From positions 411,570,639-411,634,638 of the forward strand of contig OZ024741.1 of the NCBI GenBank assembly GCA_964016885.1: a DNA stretch of 64,000 nucleotides, in the 5' to 3' direction. Source of the DNA: Eledone cirrhosa (taxonomy: Eukaryota; Mollusca; Cephalopoda; Octopoda; Eledonidae). The notes beneath the pieces are model-generated. The model made no database searches. It was not told the origin of the DNA and saw only the letters and a program-made list of their open reading frames with translations. A program made the position numbers and the translations under genes. Positions 10,807 through 20,298 of this stretch are shown piece by piece. Positions within the stretch are counted from its first letter, which is position 1. Each line of letters begins with the position of its first letter.

Positions 10807-11815
10807 CTACCCACCCGGGTCGTTATGAGGTTTGAGGGCGAGGTAAGTCCTACAAAATCTGTGTTTGCATGCGGTTACCAGTTCGTCTTTCTTGTTTAGG
10901 AGTTGGTCCTTCGAAAACAGCATTTGTAATGTTTCCTCCGAGCATAAGTTACACGGACGGCGTCCTCCCATGTAAGAGTTAGCTCTGGACAGTAAGCTCC
11001 AAGTGAGATTGTAGGTTATATTATTATCTTTGAGGTCCCAGATGTGGCTCGAAAGTGTAGTGGCATGTCGCCGGACCGTGTTTCGGAAAGTATGTCGGTG
11101 TTGGTAGAGCCGGGTCTTGAAGTCACAAGCGGTTAATCCTATATAAGCTTTGTTGGAGGTGTCCGTCCTCACGTTGCACTGGTAGATCACATTGCATTCT
11201 CGGCATCTGTTGTTGAGGGGGCACATGGATCTATCAGGACAGTTACACCTCCTGGTCGGCTCTCCATCTAGGTTATTTCTTCCATAGGGGTTGAGTTTTT
11301 TGTTGTTAGAGGAGACGATGTTTTGTGCGAAGTTAGGTGTGGTGCTGTAGGAGAGTTTGATGGTGTTTTTGTTGATTATGTTGTGGTAGCGGTGTTGTAG
11401 TGGGAAGTGTTTTTCGAGGAACCTAAAGAAGATTTTCTCGATAGGTGCTGCCACCTCGGCATTGTGGGGAGGATTGAACCACGTTACGTTGCGTGAGCGG
11501 CGGCGTCGCCTGCTGGTTCCGCTAATGGAAGCTGGATAAAAGGATATTTCCTCCCGGAAGCCACTCCGCTTGAGGGCCTGGTTGTAATGAGGCGCGTGTT
11601 CATCGAATATTTGCTCATTAGCGGACAAACGAGATATGTGGAGGGAGATATTTTTAACCAGGTTATTGGTGATGTTTCTAGGATGGTTAGAGCGGCGGTG
11701 GATATAATGCAGGTTGTCGTTTGGTTTCCTGTATGGGTAGTACAGATCATTTTCGAGTTTAAGGGTAACGTCAAGGAAGTTAACTCGGGTTAGGAACGTT
11801 AGTAGGGTTATTTAA
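10807..11815 (-). pseudogene. PLE 1 linker and GIY-YIG endonuclease
   Basis: The reading runs from the end of the RT thumb region (VNFLDVTLKLENDLYYPYRK) into SANEQIFDEHAPHYNQAL. It continues through the cysteine cluster (CNCPDRSMCPLNNRC, then CNVIYQCNV), the GIY-YIG core (AYIGLT near 11131-11148), the conserved Arg/His region (DFKTRLYQHRHTFR) and a C-terminal CNLCSEE and KHRFC. From 11628 to 10807 the frame is unbroken, so the endonuclease domain is the best-preserved part. In PLEs this domain nicks target DNA to prime reverse transcription. Confidence 0.87.
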
Positions 11816-12979
11816 ATCCCCAGTCCCGGAAGAAGCTGATTAGTTGTTTACGGACCCGGTCTGTACCACTGGGGTTGTACCATTTGAGGGTGAGGAGCCC
11901 ATCATCGCGGTATAATCCACGCCGAATGCAGGAAACCTTTCGGTGAGTTTAAATAGTAGGAATAATCCTATAAGATCTGTGACTTCGGCCGAATCTGTCG
12001 CGCCCATACTGACGTCGAAGGGGGAGTCGGGATCTCTCTTTATCCACTTGGAGTTGTCGAAAAGTAGGACTGTCTTCCTGGCGTGGAGAATGATATTTCT
12101 TTCCTGGTCGATAATGGGTGTGAGTGTTTCGGCAAAGTCCAAGGCGGCCCTAAGGAGCGGTAAGGTAATAGATGCATAGTAACTCTCTATGTCAAACTGG
12201 ATGAATTTACTGTTTCGTTTGTCCTCCATATTCCTGAACCATGAGATTACTTCCTGGGTGCTGACCGATAGGCTAAGTCTCGCATTTTGCTTAACTTTTG
12301 GTATAAAGCGGTCTAGAATCTTTTTACTGATTCTCCCTATGTCCAACTTCGTTGGGTTTATAAGCCTGATAGATGGTTTGCAGTCGAAGTCGGATTTGTG
12401 GTCCTTCAGTCTGAAGTAGGGGGTCCGTGGGTCTAAAGGTTCAGTGCGGTCGGCGTCCCCGAGGCTGGAGGTAATTTGTTGTCCATCTCGATTGATGTCC
12501 TCGATAATTGAATGGTTAGCCTTTTATAGGTGGAGTTTAGGCTGCTCCTGATCAGTGTGTGGTATCTGTCAGGGCTGACGAAGTAGAGGTTTCCTGTTTT
12601 GTCCGAGTGCACCATGATGTTCTTGGTGTTTTCATACTCTGTTATTTTGCTACGGAGTTTTTGTAGGAATCTGTTGTGTCTGGGTTTGAATTTAATGCTC
12701 TTGACCAGGTGGAAAAGGTCGTTCTCGAAGGGTGAGAGCATAGGGTTCGGAGGGGGAGATTTGTAGGTATTGAATCCGAATCGCTCCTTGGTATCGAAGT
12801 CCTGATTGTCGCGGTATCTGTCGTAGAAAAAAGTTCTCCATCTTAGTCTTTTCGCAAAAAGGTCGATTTTTTGCGTGAGCATCCGAAGGTAAAGTTTTCT
12901 CGATGGAACTGGAATGTTCTTGGTGGAGAAGTCGATGTTGTGTTTTCGTTCGCATGGTGCGGGTGAATAAACTTGAGCT
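11816..12979 (-). pseudogene. PLE 1 reverse transcriptase, frameshifted
   Basis: The N-terminal part has SPFENDLFHLVKSIKFKP and MVHSDKTGNLYF. The core has FIQFDIESYYASITLPLL, MGATDSAEVTDLIGLF and, after a frameshift, GLYRDDGLLTLKW. The catalytic YRDDG is intact in sequence (about 11898-11915) but lies in another frame. At least three frame breaks are visible (about 12440, 11915 and 11815). FDI and RDDG are the usual PLE metal-binding blocks. The reading begins at the (TA)n border, so the true N terminus may be lost. Confidence 0.85.
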
Positions 12980-12981
12980 GC

Positions 12982-13071
<90 letters not shown>
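12980..13071. repeat. (TA)n microsatellite at the 5' side of the PLE
   Basis: About 45 TA units, broken once near 12993, separate PLE 1 from the short MITE that follows. Open frames of repeated Ile-Tyr through it are artefacts. Confidence 0.95.
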
Positions 13072-13073
<2 letters not shown>

Positions 13074-13074
13074 T

Positions 13075-13165
13075 ACAGGGTGTCCCCAAACATATATCGA
13101 CCATTCTAATAAATATTGCCTGTACAGGTAATAAAAGTGTGTATACATTGTTAGGGGATACCCTG
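13075..13165. mobile_element. About 90-bp MITE with CAGGGTRTCCCC termini
   Basis: CAGGGTGTCCCC (13076-13087) is mirrored by GGGGATACCCTG (13154-13165), one mismatch over 12 bp, with TA next to the left end and a TA-rich flank on the right. The size, termini and TA target fit a Tc1/mariner-type miniature element. It has no coding capacity. Confidence 0.6.
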
Positions 13166-13267
13166 TGTATGTATATATATATATATGTATATTATATGTC
13201 TCTCTCTTCCATTTTCCTTCTCTGTCTCCTTCTCTCTCTCTCTTTCAATCTACTCTCTCACAACCAC

Positions 13268-13287
13268 TATCTCTTTCTCTCTCTCTA
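13268..13287. repeat. Target-site duplication, left copy
   Basis: TATCTCTTTCTCTCTCTCTA, identical to 14635-14654 on the other side of the sense LINE. Twenty identical bases on both sides of a 5'-truncated element support insertion by target-primed reverse transcription, although the CT-rich content reduces the weight. Confidence 0.75.
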
Positions 13288-14634
13288 AAGGTCGGGCGGA
13301 GGTGGCGAACACTTATATAGCGTCCGTCATCTACTACCGCCTGACCGTTGTGCCTTGCCCAAGGGAAACGCTCGCCAAAATGGAGCGCGCACTCTTCCAA
13401 TTCCTTTGGAAGAAGCGGGCTCCTATGGTGAGGAGATCCATCTGCTGTCAACACCCTTCGAAAGGGGGGCTGGGGATGCCGTGGCTAATGATGCGTAAAC
13501 ACGCATTAAGGCTACGGCACCTCTACGTATTCCTCACCGGTCAACCGGTGTGGGCCCCGTTTGTGAGGCGAGCCTTTCCCAGACTCGTCTCATTCACCGA
13601 GCTGCAATCCTGGGTCAAGCAAAGACCAAGAAAACTGGGCGCCTGGCACACCGAGTGTGCCCAGGCGCTCACAGCTCTCTGGCAGGTGGACCCGGTTGTC
13701 AGTGGAGAATCCACCTCGTCATTCTATAGAGGGTTGGTGGTTAGCAGGTGCGACGACGCCCTCGGAGAAGCCCTAGGCATGGAGGAAGACGAACTGGCCA
13801 ACCTGTTCGGTAGGACATTCAGCCCGGGACCTATGGATAACTTCCAGAGGTCCCTGGCCTGGCAGTGCTACCGAGGGGCTCTGCCCGTTCGAGAAAGGCT
13901 CTACAGACACGGGCGCCCGGGTAGGGACCCCTCTAAAAAGATCTGTCCCAGATGCGTGTGCGACGAGGAAACCGTTGCACACGCATTGGTACACTGCTCG
14001 GGCATTGCCGATCTGTGGGGCTATGTCGAACAACTGCTGTCAAGGGTGGGACCGATCCGGTTGACCACCGAGTCTATTGTAACGATCAAGCCGCCTCCCC
14101 TCTTCAAAAACGAAGGAGAGGCGGTGTTTCTGTGCGTAATAGCCATGGCGAAAGAGGTTGTATGGTGGACGCATCTGAAAAGACTGAGGTCAGACACCTT
14201 TCTCTCTGGCCAACAACTGGTCCGTTTCTTCCGATATCATTTCGGAAGAAGGATCAGGATGGAGAGAGAGGTGCTGCACCCCAGCCGTTTTTATGAAAGA
14301 TGGGTGAAAGTGGCGAGAATGGCCCGTGTGAATGGGCCTTCACTCTACATCAGACTATAGGTGAGAAAGATGAAAGACCAAGGGAGCACCCCCTCTCTGT
14401 GCTCCTGAGGAGAAGGGTTGCACACTTTTTTTTTGGGGGGGGGGGTGCGACCCCCCAAGGCGCTTCCTCCCTATTGAGGATTTTGTTATAAAATTTATTT
14501 TGTTATATTTTATTTTATTTTTATACTTTTATATCTTGTTATTGCCTCCTCCATATTGAGGACGCTTTGCATGTAAACTCCCCCCTTTGTACTTGTCCCA
14601 CTTTTGATGCCCTGGTGGCAAATAAAAAGAAAGT
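13288..14634 (+). mobile_element. 5'-truncated LINE (zf-RVT type C terminus) in sense orientation
   Basis: The element starts abruptly in the C-terminal part of a reverse-transcriptase ORF, runs through the stop at 14360, has a 3' UTR with a G10-type run and its mirror (GGGGGGGGG, GTGCGACCCCCC), and ends AATAAAAAGAAAGT just before the duplicated target site. It is flanked by a perfect 20-bp direct repeat. GC content is much higher than the surrounding intron, which also marks it as an insert. A Tx1/L1-like origin is likely from the protein. Confidence 0.88.
13289..14360 (+). CDS. LINE ORF2 C-terminal fragment with CCHC zinc-binding region
   Basis: The LINE-derived part runs from about GRAEVANTYIASVIYYRL to the TAG after SLYIRL, about 356 codons with no stop; the upstream 35 codons of the open frame are CT-repeat flank. 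It contains LFQFLWKKRAPMVRRS and GGLGMPWLMMRKHALRLRHL, the thumb-like block that follows the RT in L1/Tx1-type elements, and then WQCYRGALPVRERLYRHG and CPRCVCDEETVAHALVHC, a C-x2-C...H-x4-C zinc-binding motif of the zf-RVT kind. The catalytic RT domain is absent because of 5' truncation, so it cannot retrotranspose. The open frame suggests a young insertion. Confidence 0.85.
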
Positions 14635-14654
14635 TATCTCTTTCTCTCTCTCTA
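14635..14654. repeat. Target-site duplication, right copy
   Basis: Twenty bases identical to 13268-13287, immediately after the A-rich end of the sense LINE. Confidence 0.75.
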
Positions 14655-14961
14655 TTTATGAAGGTACCCAGTAAAACCCTGTATCTCGGGAACCCGTGCT
14701 CATATTTACGTGAAACTTGTTTTATTCCATTTGTATTCCCATTCCAAGGGCAACTTCCTTTCAAAGTATTTTCCCATTATTCACCGTTTTGGCTGCTTTA
14801 AATTACAGACAAGTACACAATCACAGAGTTTTAGTAGTATATAGATATATATACACACACAGTAATGTTTTATCAAAGCTTATTAAATAGGTAAATTATA
14901 TTTATATGTATGGTGTGTATAATAATGTTGATTTATTTTTATTTCATTTTATTTTAAACAG
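14655..14961. other. End of intron 2, no recognisable feature
   Basis: AT-rich intron sequence with short TA and CA runs near 14840-14862, leading to the pyrimidine tract and AG of exon c. Nothing else could be supported. Confidence 0.45.
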
Positions 14962-15278
14962 AAATTTCCAAGCAAGTCTCCTCCTCCAGATGTAACCACA
15001 GTCACAATAAATCTTGCTTCACCGACATTGATGTTTTATCTCAAAGAAGGAGGCTCCAGATGTGCTTTTCTAATGATTATTCCACATTTCCAAAAGAGGA
15101 ACAATTTGCTGTGTTTTTACCAATGTCCAGCTCTAGCATTGATATTATAACACAACTAAATAGACTTCTTCATCTTGCCAAATATTGGCACCAAAGACTT
15201 GCCATGTCTTCTTCCTCTTCCAGTAACTTGTCTTGGATAAACTCTGGCATTATGGAGCTCTACAATACTTTTCTTGAA
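14962..15278 (+). CDS. Host gene exon c (residues 184-289)
   Basis: The acceptor is TTTATTTTAAACAG at 14961 and the donor is GAA|GTAAGT at 15279. The 317-nt exon enters in phase 1 (the first two bases complete the codon begun in exon b) and leaves in phase 0. It encodes a Ser/Cys/His-containing start, then a helical stretch SIDIITQLNRLLHLAKYW, then a poly-Ser patch and NSGIMELYNTFLE. It looks like an ordinary conserved domain rather than repeat sequence. Confidence 0.88.
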
Positions 15279-15316
15279 GTAAGTTAATATTCCCACTCTT
15301 TTTCTCATATATTCTC

Positions 15317-15463
15317 TCATTGGTTTAAGTCATTAAACTGTGGCCATGCTGGGGCACCACATTCTGTTATTGATTTCATACATTAGACGGTGGCCATGCT
15401 GGGGCACCACTTTCTTTCATTGGTTTAAGTCATTAGACTGTGGCCATGACGGGGCACCACATT
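15317..15463. repeat. 50-bp repeat, three copies
   Basis: GGCCATGCTGGGGCACCAC occurs at 15342 and 15392, with the variant GGCCATGACGGGGCACCAC at 15442, a 50-bp period. The spacers also match (TTGGTTTAAGTCATTA). I recall GGCCATGCTGGGGCACC from cephalopod retroposons, so this may be another repeat grown from a retroposon piece. Confidence 0.85.
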
Positions 15464-15534
15464 AAAGAGATTTAGTTGATCATATTGAATCCAGTACTTA
15501 AATGGATTTCCAAGCCTTGTGCCTAAATCGGAAA

Positions 15535-15690
15535 CTATTATATTTGTGATGATGCTTCTATAAAATACACCCAGTCCACTCTGTAAAGGACATCCAGATG
15601 TAGAAACTAAATTTATTCTCATTATATTTGTGATGGTACCTCTATGAAATACACCCAGTCCACTCTGTAAAGTTGTTACAGTTAAGAAGT
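15535..15690. repeat. Two diverged copies related to the 48-bp satellite
   Basis: TATTTGTGATGATGCTTCTA and TATTTGTGATGGTACCTCTA each lead into AAATACACCCAGTCCACTC and TGTAAAG, about 85 bp apart. The same phrase (AAATACACCCAGTACACTC) is the core of the 48-bp array in the next intron, so both probably come from one dispersed element. Confidence 0.7.
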
Positions 15691-15778
15691 ACATCTAACC
15701 ATTGTAACACTATATTACATTCAAGTAACTTCTATCTCCAGATCTTTAATTCTGAAAGATTTTCCCAATTTTTTCCAG

Positions 15779-15871
15779 TCAGGAATACTCTTGATCAACA
15801 ACTATGCCAGAAGTCTCTTGAAAATAGATGCTATTAATTTTTTGAAAGAAAACTCAAAAACCAAAATAAAA
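15779..15871 (+). CDS. Host gene exon d (residues 290-320)
   Basis: The acceptor is CCAATTTTTTCCAG at 15778 and the donor is AAA|GTAAGT at 15872. The exon is 93 nt (31 codons), phase 0 on both sides. It encodes SGILLINNYARSLLKID and then a Lys/Asn-rich end (FLKENSKTKIK). It is too short for ordinary ORF calling and is recognised only from splice sites and frame continuity. Confidence 0.85.
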
Positions 15872-16069
15872 GTAAGTTGATTTTGTTCCATTCACCAATT
15901 GGCTTTTGTCCTATTTGTACCTGAAACCACCCCACAGGTTCTCTGATGCAATATATTTATTTTAAAGTCTTTATATTTATTGAAATAACTTGCATCATAA
16001 TGTTATGTAAGAACTTTTGTTATTAAATCCCCCACAAAATACTACATTTTCAAAATCCAATGCAAATTA

Positions 16070-17950
16070 TAGTAGTAGTGCTGCTGTCATGATAAAATAC
16101 ACCCAGTACACTTTATAAAGTAGTAGTGCTGATATCATGATAAAATACACCTAGCACACTTTATAAAGTGGTAGTGCTGATATCATGATAAAATACACCT
16201 AGTACACTATATAAAGTAGTAGTGCTGATATCATGATAAAATACACCTAGTACACTTTATAAAGTGGTAGTGCTGATATCATGATAAAATACACCTAGTA
16301 CACTTTTTAAAGTAGTAGTGCTGATATCATGATAAAATACACCTAGTACACTTTATAAAGTGGTAGTGCTGATATCATGATAAAATGCACCTAGTACACT
16401 TTATAAAGTGGTAGTGCTGATATCATGATAAAATACACCCTGTACACTTTATAAAGTGGTAGTGCTGATATCATTATAAAATACACCCTGTACACTTTAT
16501 AAAGTGGTAGTGCTGATATCTTGATAAAATACACCCGGTACACTTTATAAAGTGGTAGTGCTGATATCATTATAAAATACACCCAGTACATTTTATAAAG
16601 TGGTAGTGCTGATATCACGATAAAATACACCCAGTACGCTTTATAAAGTGGTAGCGCTGGTATCATGATCAAATACACCCAGTACACTCTGTAAAGTAGT
16701 AGTGCTGGTATCATGATAAAATACACCCTGTACACTTTATAAAGTTGTAGTGTTGATATCATGATAAAATACACCCTGTACACTCTGTAAAGTAGTAGTG
16801 CTGATATCATGATAAAATACACCCTGTACACTTTATAAAGTTGTAGTGCTGGTATCATGATAAAATACACCCTGTACACTTTATAAAGTTGTAGTGCTGG
16901 TATCATGATAAAATACACCCAGTACATTTTATAAAGTGGTAGTGCTGATATCATGATAAAATACACCCAGTACGCTTTATAAAGTGGTAGTGCTGATATC
17001 ATGATAAAATACACCCAGTACGCTTTATAAAGTGGTAGTGCTGATATCATGATAAAATACACCCAGTACATTTTATAAAGTGGTAGTGCTGATATCTTGA
17101 TAACATACACCCAGTATGCTTTATAAAGTGGTAGTGCTGGTATCATGATAAAATACACCCAGTACATTTTATAAAGTGGTAGTGCTGATATCATGATAAA
17201 ATACACCCAGTACGCTTTATAAAGTGGTAGTGCTGATATCATGATAAAATACACCCAGTACATTTTATAAAGTGGTAGTGCTGATATCATGATAAAATAC
17301 ACCCAGTACGCTTTATAAAGTGGTAGTGCTGATATCATGATAAAATACACCCAGTACATTTTATAAAGTGGTAGTGCTGATATCTTGATAAAATACACCC
17401 AGTATGCTTTATAAAGTGGTAGTGCTGGTATCATGATAAAATACACCCAGTACACTCTGTAAAGTAGTAGTGCTGGTATCATGATAAAATACACCCTGTA
17501 CACTTTATAAAGTGGTAGTGCTGATATCATGCTAAAATACACCCAGTACACTCTGTAAAGTAGTAGTGCTGGTATCATGATAAAATACACCCTGTACACT
17601 TTATAAAGTGGTAGTGCTGATATCATGCTAAAATACACCCAGTACACTCTGTAAAGTAGTAGTACTGGTATCATGATAAAATACACCCTGTACACTTTAT
17701 AAAGTGGTAGTGCTGATATCATGCTAAAATACACCCAGTACACTCTGTAAAGTAGTAGTGTTGGTGTCATGATAAAATACACCCTGTACACTCATTAAAG
17801 TGGTAGTGCTGGTGTCATGATAAAATTAAGCCAGTACACTCTGTAGTAAGGGAATGCTAGAGCTATGATAAAGCACACACACTATACTCTATAAAGTAGT
17901 AGTGGTTGTCTTATGAAAAATTGCACCGAGTACACTCTGTAAAAGAGTTG
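16070..17950. repeat. 48-bp satellite (about 36 clean copies plus degenerate end)
   Basis: GTAGTGCTGATATCATGATA plus AAATACACCCAGTACACTTT plus ATAAAGTG repeats every 48 bp (for example at 16123 and 16171). Two main variants, CACTTTATAAAGTGG and CACTCTGTAAAGTAG, alternate in stretches, giving partial 96-bp higher-order units from about 17440 to 17790. Because 48 is divisible by three, the minus strand has a chance 466-codon open frame of 16-residue repeats. The tail (17800-17950) is degenerate. The phrase ACACTCTGTAAAGTGG is one I recall from an abundant cephalopod SINE, a likely source. Confidence 0.93.
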
Positions 17951-18391
17951 ATGATAGAAACCATACCAAATATGGAATGTAAGAGCAGGATGTGATCACC
18001 TGACCTGTCTAGCCTCAGAATACGACAACCTGTTCAACATGGAAAGTAGACATAAAAATGATGATGAGGGTGATGATGATGATTCTGTTGCTGTGGGTGG
18101 CTGGAATACATAATAGTTATTTCTAAACTTTCTCTTGGAGCTGAAATTTAGAAGAAATATTTATTATATTTGTTCACTTTCACAAACATAAAAGTGTTTG
18201 CCTGCAATATATCAACTCCTTCACATAATTGTGTTAACATCTGATGATGTTACACCAGTGCCAGTCGCTGCAATAATGATTGTATAACAACTCCACACTG
18301 GTCTCACAGAAATACGTATAATCCAATAAATACAGTTATGAAACATCTATCTTAATGTCTTTATTCTATAGATATTTATTATTTCTTTCAG
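17951..18391. other. Intron sequence with a short (GAT)n run
   Basis: Apart from a short imperfect (GAT)n at about 18056-18082, no repeat or exon was recognised before the acceptor of exon e. Confidence 0.45.
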
Positions 18392-18499
18392 ATAGTTGAT
18401 GATGCATCTTTGAGAGATTCTGATCAATTTTGCAAGAATTTTCAACGGAAGACTTCTAATCTCTACCAACAGTTCTCATCTTTTTATTTCACAAAGAAA
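18392..18499 (+). CDS. Host gene exon e (residues 321-356)
   Basis: The acceptor is ATTATTTCTTTCAG at 18391 and the donor is AAA|GTAAGT at 18500. The exon is 108 nt (36 codons), phase 0 on both sides. It encodes IVDDASLRDSDQFCKNFQ and then RKTSNLYQQFSSFYFTKK, a polar, aromatic-rich segment likely to be helical. Confidence 0.88.
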
Positions 18500-18530
18500 G
18501 TAAGTTTATCAATTTTGTTTTATGTAATAA

Positions 18531-18722
18531 AAATGTGGTTAGAGTGTTGGGTTCATGATCATGAGGTTGTGGGTTTGATTCCTGAATCAAGCAGTGTGTT
18601 GTACCCTTGCGCAAAACACTTCATTTCCTATTGCTCCAGTTCACTTGGCTGAAATATATGAGTACCAGCAGAAGCTGAATTTTAGATCTGAGATGGACTA
18701 GCATCCAGTTTAGGGAAGGGTC
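18531..18722 (+). mobile_element. tRNA-derived SINE
   Basis: An A-box-like TGGTTAGAGTGTTGG (18536-18550) and a B-box GGTTTGATTCC (18572-18582) lie about 22 bases apart, as in tRNA-derived RNA polymerase III promoters. They are followed by a body with CGCAAAACACTTCATTTCC and GCTCCAGTTCACTTGGCTG, phrases I recall from cephalopod tRNA-type SINEs. The end is near 18722. No clear target-site duplication was seen. It begins 32 bases after the donor of exon e. Confidence 0.8.
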
Positions 18723-18739
18723 GGGTATCTTGTACTTTT

Positions 18740-18960
18740 AGTCGTTTAATGACAGCAAAACTGTGATAAAGTCTCGCCTGTTGAGCTTCTGGGACTAAGG
18801 GCAGTTAACACTACAACAGACTGACATCCTGTCAGATAACACCATAGAAACTAGGATAAGGTCTCACCCAGTAGACCTCTGGGGCTAGGGGCAGCTGTTA
18901 ACATTGCAACAGACATCCTCTGGCCTGATCAACCTCTGGGGCTAGGGGACTGTTGTTTTG
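18740..18960. repeat. Degenerate about 92-bp repeat
   Basis: GTCTCGCCTGTTGAGCTTCT (18772) and GTCTCACCCAGTAGACCTCT (18864) head two related blocks containing GGGCAGTTAACACTACAACA and GGGCAGCTGTTAACATTGCA, followed by a partial third copy (CCTGATCAACCTCTGGGGC). Copies are diverged. Noncoding. Confidence 0.7.
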
Positions 18961-19152
18961 GGGGCTGTTTTTCTGACATAGCTGTCAGTTTCTTCAATCA
19001 ATGATATAAGCTATATCTGCAGTCATTACTGTTGATGTCATAGACAGATCATCAGAGAGACAGAAGCAATAGTAAAATAGTATTTACTAAGTTCTACTAA
19101 TTTTTTTGAATAAATAAATTATTTGGTAAGTTTTATATTTCATGAAATACAG

Positions 19153-19230
19153 GGTGAAACACAAGAGAAGATGTTGATAGAACTACACCAGTCAATTGAG
19201 AGGGTTGTGAAGGATCATTATTCTAAACAG
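19153..19230 (+). CDS. Host gene exon f (residues 357-382)
   Basis: The acceptor is TTCATGAAATACAG at 19152 (a weak pyrimidine tract) and the donor is CAG|GTAACA at 19231. The exon is 78 nt (26 codons), phase 0 on both sides, encoding GETQEKMLIELHQSIERV and then VKDHYSKQ, a charged helix. The frame remains open past the donor into the 21-bp satellite for about 320 codons (see findings). Confidence 0.82.
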
Positions 19231-19271
19231 GTAACATATGTTCTTTATACATGTCATATCATCATCGTTGG

Positions 19272-20079
19272 TACTGGGGTGGACTCTTCCAGTACTGGGG
19301 TGGACTCTTCCAGTACTGGGGCAGACTCTTCCAGTACTGGGGCAGACTCTTCCAGTACTGGGGCAGACTCATCCAGTACTGGGGTGGACTCTTCCAGTAC
19401 TGGGGTGGACTCTTCCAGTACTGGGGCAGACTCTTCCAGTACTGGGGCAGACTCTTCCAGTACTGGGGCAGACTCATCCAGTACTGGGGTGGACTCTTCC
19501 AGTACTGGGGTGGACTCTTCCAGTACTGGGGCAGACTCTTCCAGTATTGGGGTAGACTCTTCCAGTACTGGGGTGGACTCTTCCAGTACTGGGGCAGACT
19601 CTTCCAGTACTGGGGTGGACTCTTCCAGTACTGGGGCAGACTCATCCAGTACTGGGGTGGACTCTTCCAGTACTGGGGTGGACTCTTCCAGTACTGGGGC
19701 AGACTCTTCCAGTACTGGGGTGGACACTTCCTGTACTGGGGTGGACTCTTCCAATACTAGGGTGGACTCTTCCTGTATTGGGGTAGACTCATCCAGTACT
19801 GGGGTGGACTCTTCCAGTACTGGGGTAGTCTCTTCCTGTACTAGGGTGGACTCTTCCAGTACTAGGGTGGACCCTTCCAGTACTGGGGTAGACTCTTCCA
19901 GTACTAGGGTAGACTTTTCTTGTACTGGGGTGGACCCTTCCAGTACTGGGGTAGACTCTTCCAGTACTAGGGTAGACTTTTCTTGTACTGGGGTGGACCC
20001 TTCCAGTACTGGGGTAGACTCTTCCAGTACTAGGGTAGACTTTTCTTGTACTGGGGTGGACTCTTCCAGTACTGGGGTC
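19272..20079. repeat. 21-bp satellite (about 38 copies) next to exon f
   Basis: Units TACTGGGGTGGACTCTTCCA plus G repeat every 21 bp, with GCAGAC, CTAGGG and TTCTTG variants. A 63-bp higher-order pattern is seen at about 19890-20060. Because the period is divisible by three and the unit has no stop in several frames, five different frames are open across it. In the frame of exon f it reads as repeats of Ser-Thr-Gly-Val-Asp-Ser-Ser. It starts only 41 bases after the donor of exon f. Confidence 0.94.
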
Positions 20080-20112
20080 AATAAAAGAATACCAGTCAAG
20101 TATTGGATTCGA

Positions 20113-20115
<3 letters not shown>

Positions 20116-20190
<75 letters not shown>
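20116..20190. repeat. (TC)n-(TA)n compound microsatellite
   Basis: About 16 TC units followed by about 21 TA units, bordering the left end of PLE 2. PLE 1 and the PLE-derived foldback also border TA runs. Confidence 0.95.
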
Positions 20191-20197
<7 letters not shown>

Positions 20198-20227
20198 AGA
20201 TAAAAAGATGGTTAAAAGAGTTCCATG

Positions 20228-20298
20228 TATTTTATTATGCGCATTTCAAAAACAAATATCATCATGAGATGACATTTGCGTTTTCGTCAGATAAAATA
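20228..20298 (-). ncRNA. Hammerhead ribozyme-like motif in PLE 2 pLTR copy 1
   Basis: Read on the minus strand: TATTTTAT (stem I, 20298-20291), CTGACGA core, a stem-loop (stem II, with AAATGTCAT pairing to ATGATATTT), GAAA, a tiny stem III (AT, GCGC loop, AT), A as the predicted cleavage base, then ATAAAATA closing stem I (20235-20228). All conserved hammerhead blocks (CUGANGA, GAAA, UH) are in order. PLE pLTRs are known to carry such minimal hammerheads. Core-proximal stem II pairs are A-T rather than G-C, a weakness. Confidence 0.68.

Larger units (their letters stand above)
9710..12979 (-). mobile_element. Penelope-like element 1 (RT plus GIY-YIG endonuclease), decayed
   Basis: On the minus strand the order is RT (12979 to about 11815), GIY-YIG endonuclease (about 11815 to 10807), then about 1.1 kb of noncoding 3' sequence to 9710. 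This is the domain order of endonuclease-bearing PLEs. The linker carries a CNCPDRSMCPLNNRC cluster upstream of YIGLT, as in the Neptune/Nematis/Poseidon type. The noncoding end has a strong hairpin (GCCGT, TTCG loop, ACGGC at 9820-9833) and degenerate repeats. No second terminal repeat was found, so the copy looks truncated. TA microsatellites flank both sides. Confidence 0.88.

Noticed and set aside
12692..13148. ORFs with long Ile-Tyr repeats
   Set aside because: The Ile-Tyr part is the (TA)n microsatellite; only the PLE RT portion of the 12433-13104 frame has coding meaning.
16391..17791. 466-codon minus-strand open frame of 16-residue repeats
   Set aside because: It is the translation of a 48-bp satellite whose period is a multiple of three; there is no non-repeat sequence, splice context or start signal.
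19254..20099. Long open frames on both strands (up to 281 codons on the minus strand)
   Set aside because: The 21-bp period keeps several frames open at once; only exon f itself has splice and coding support.
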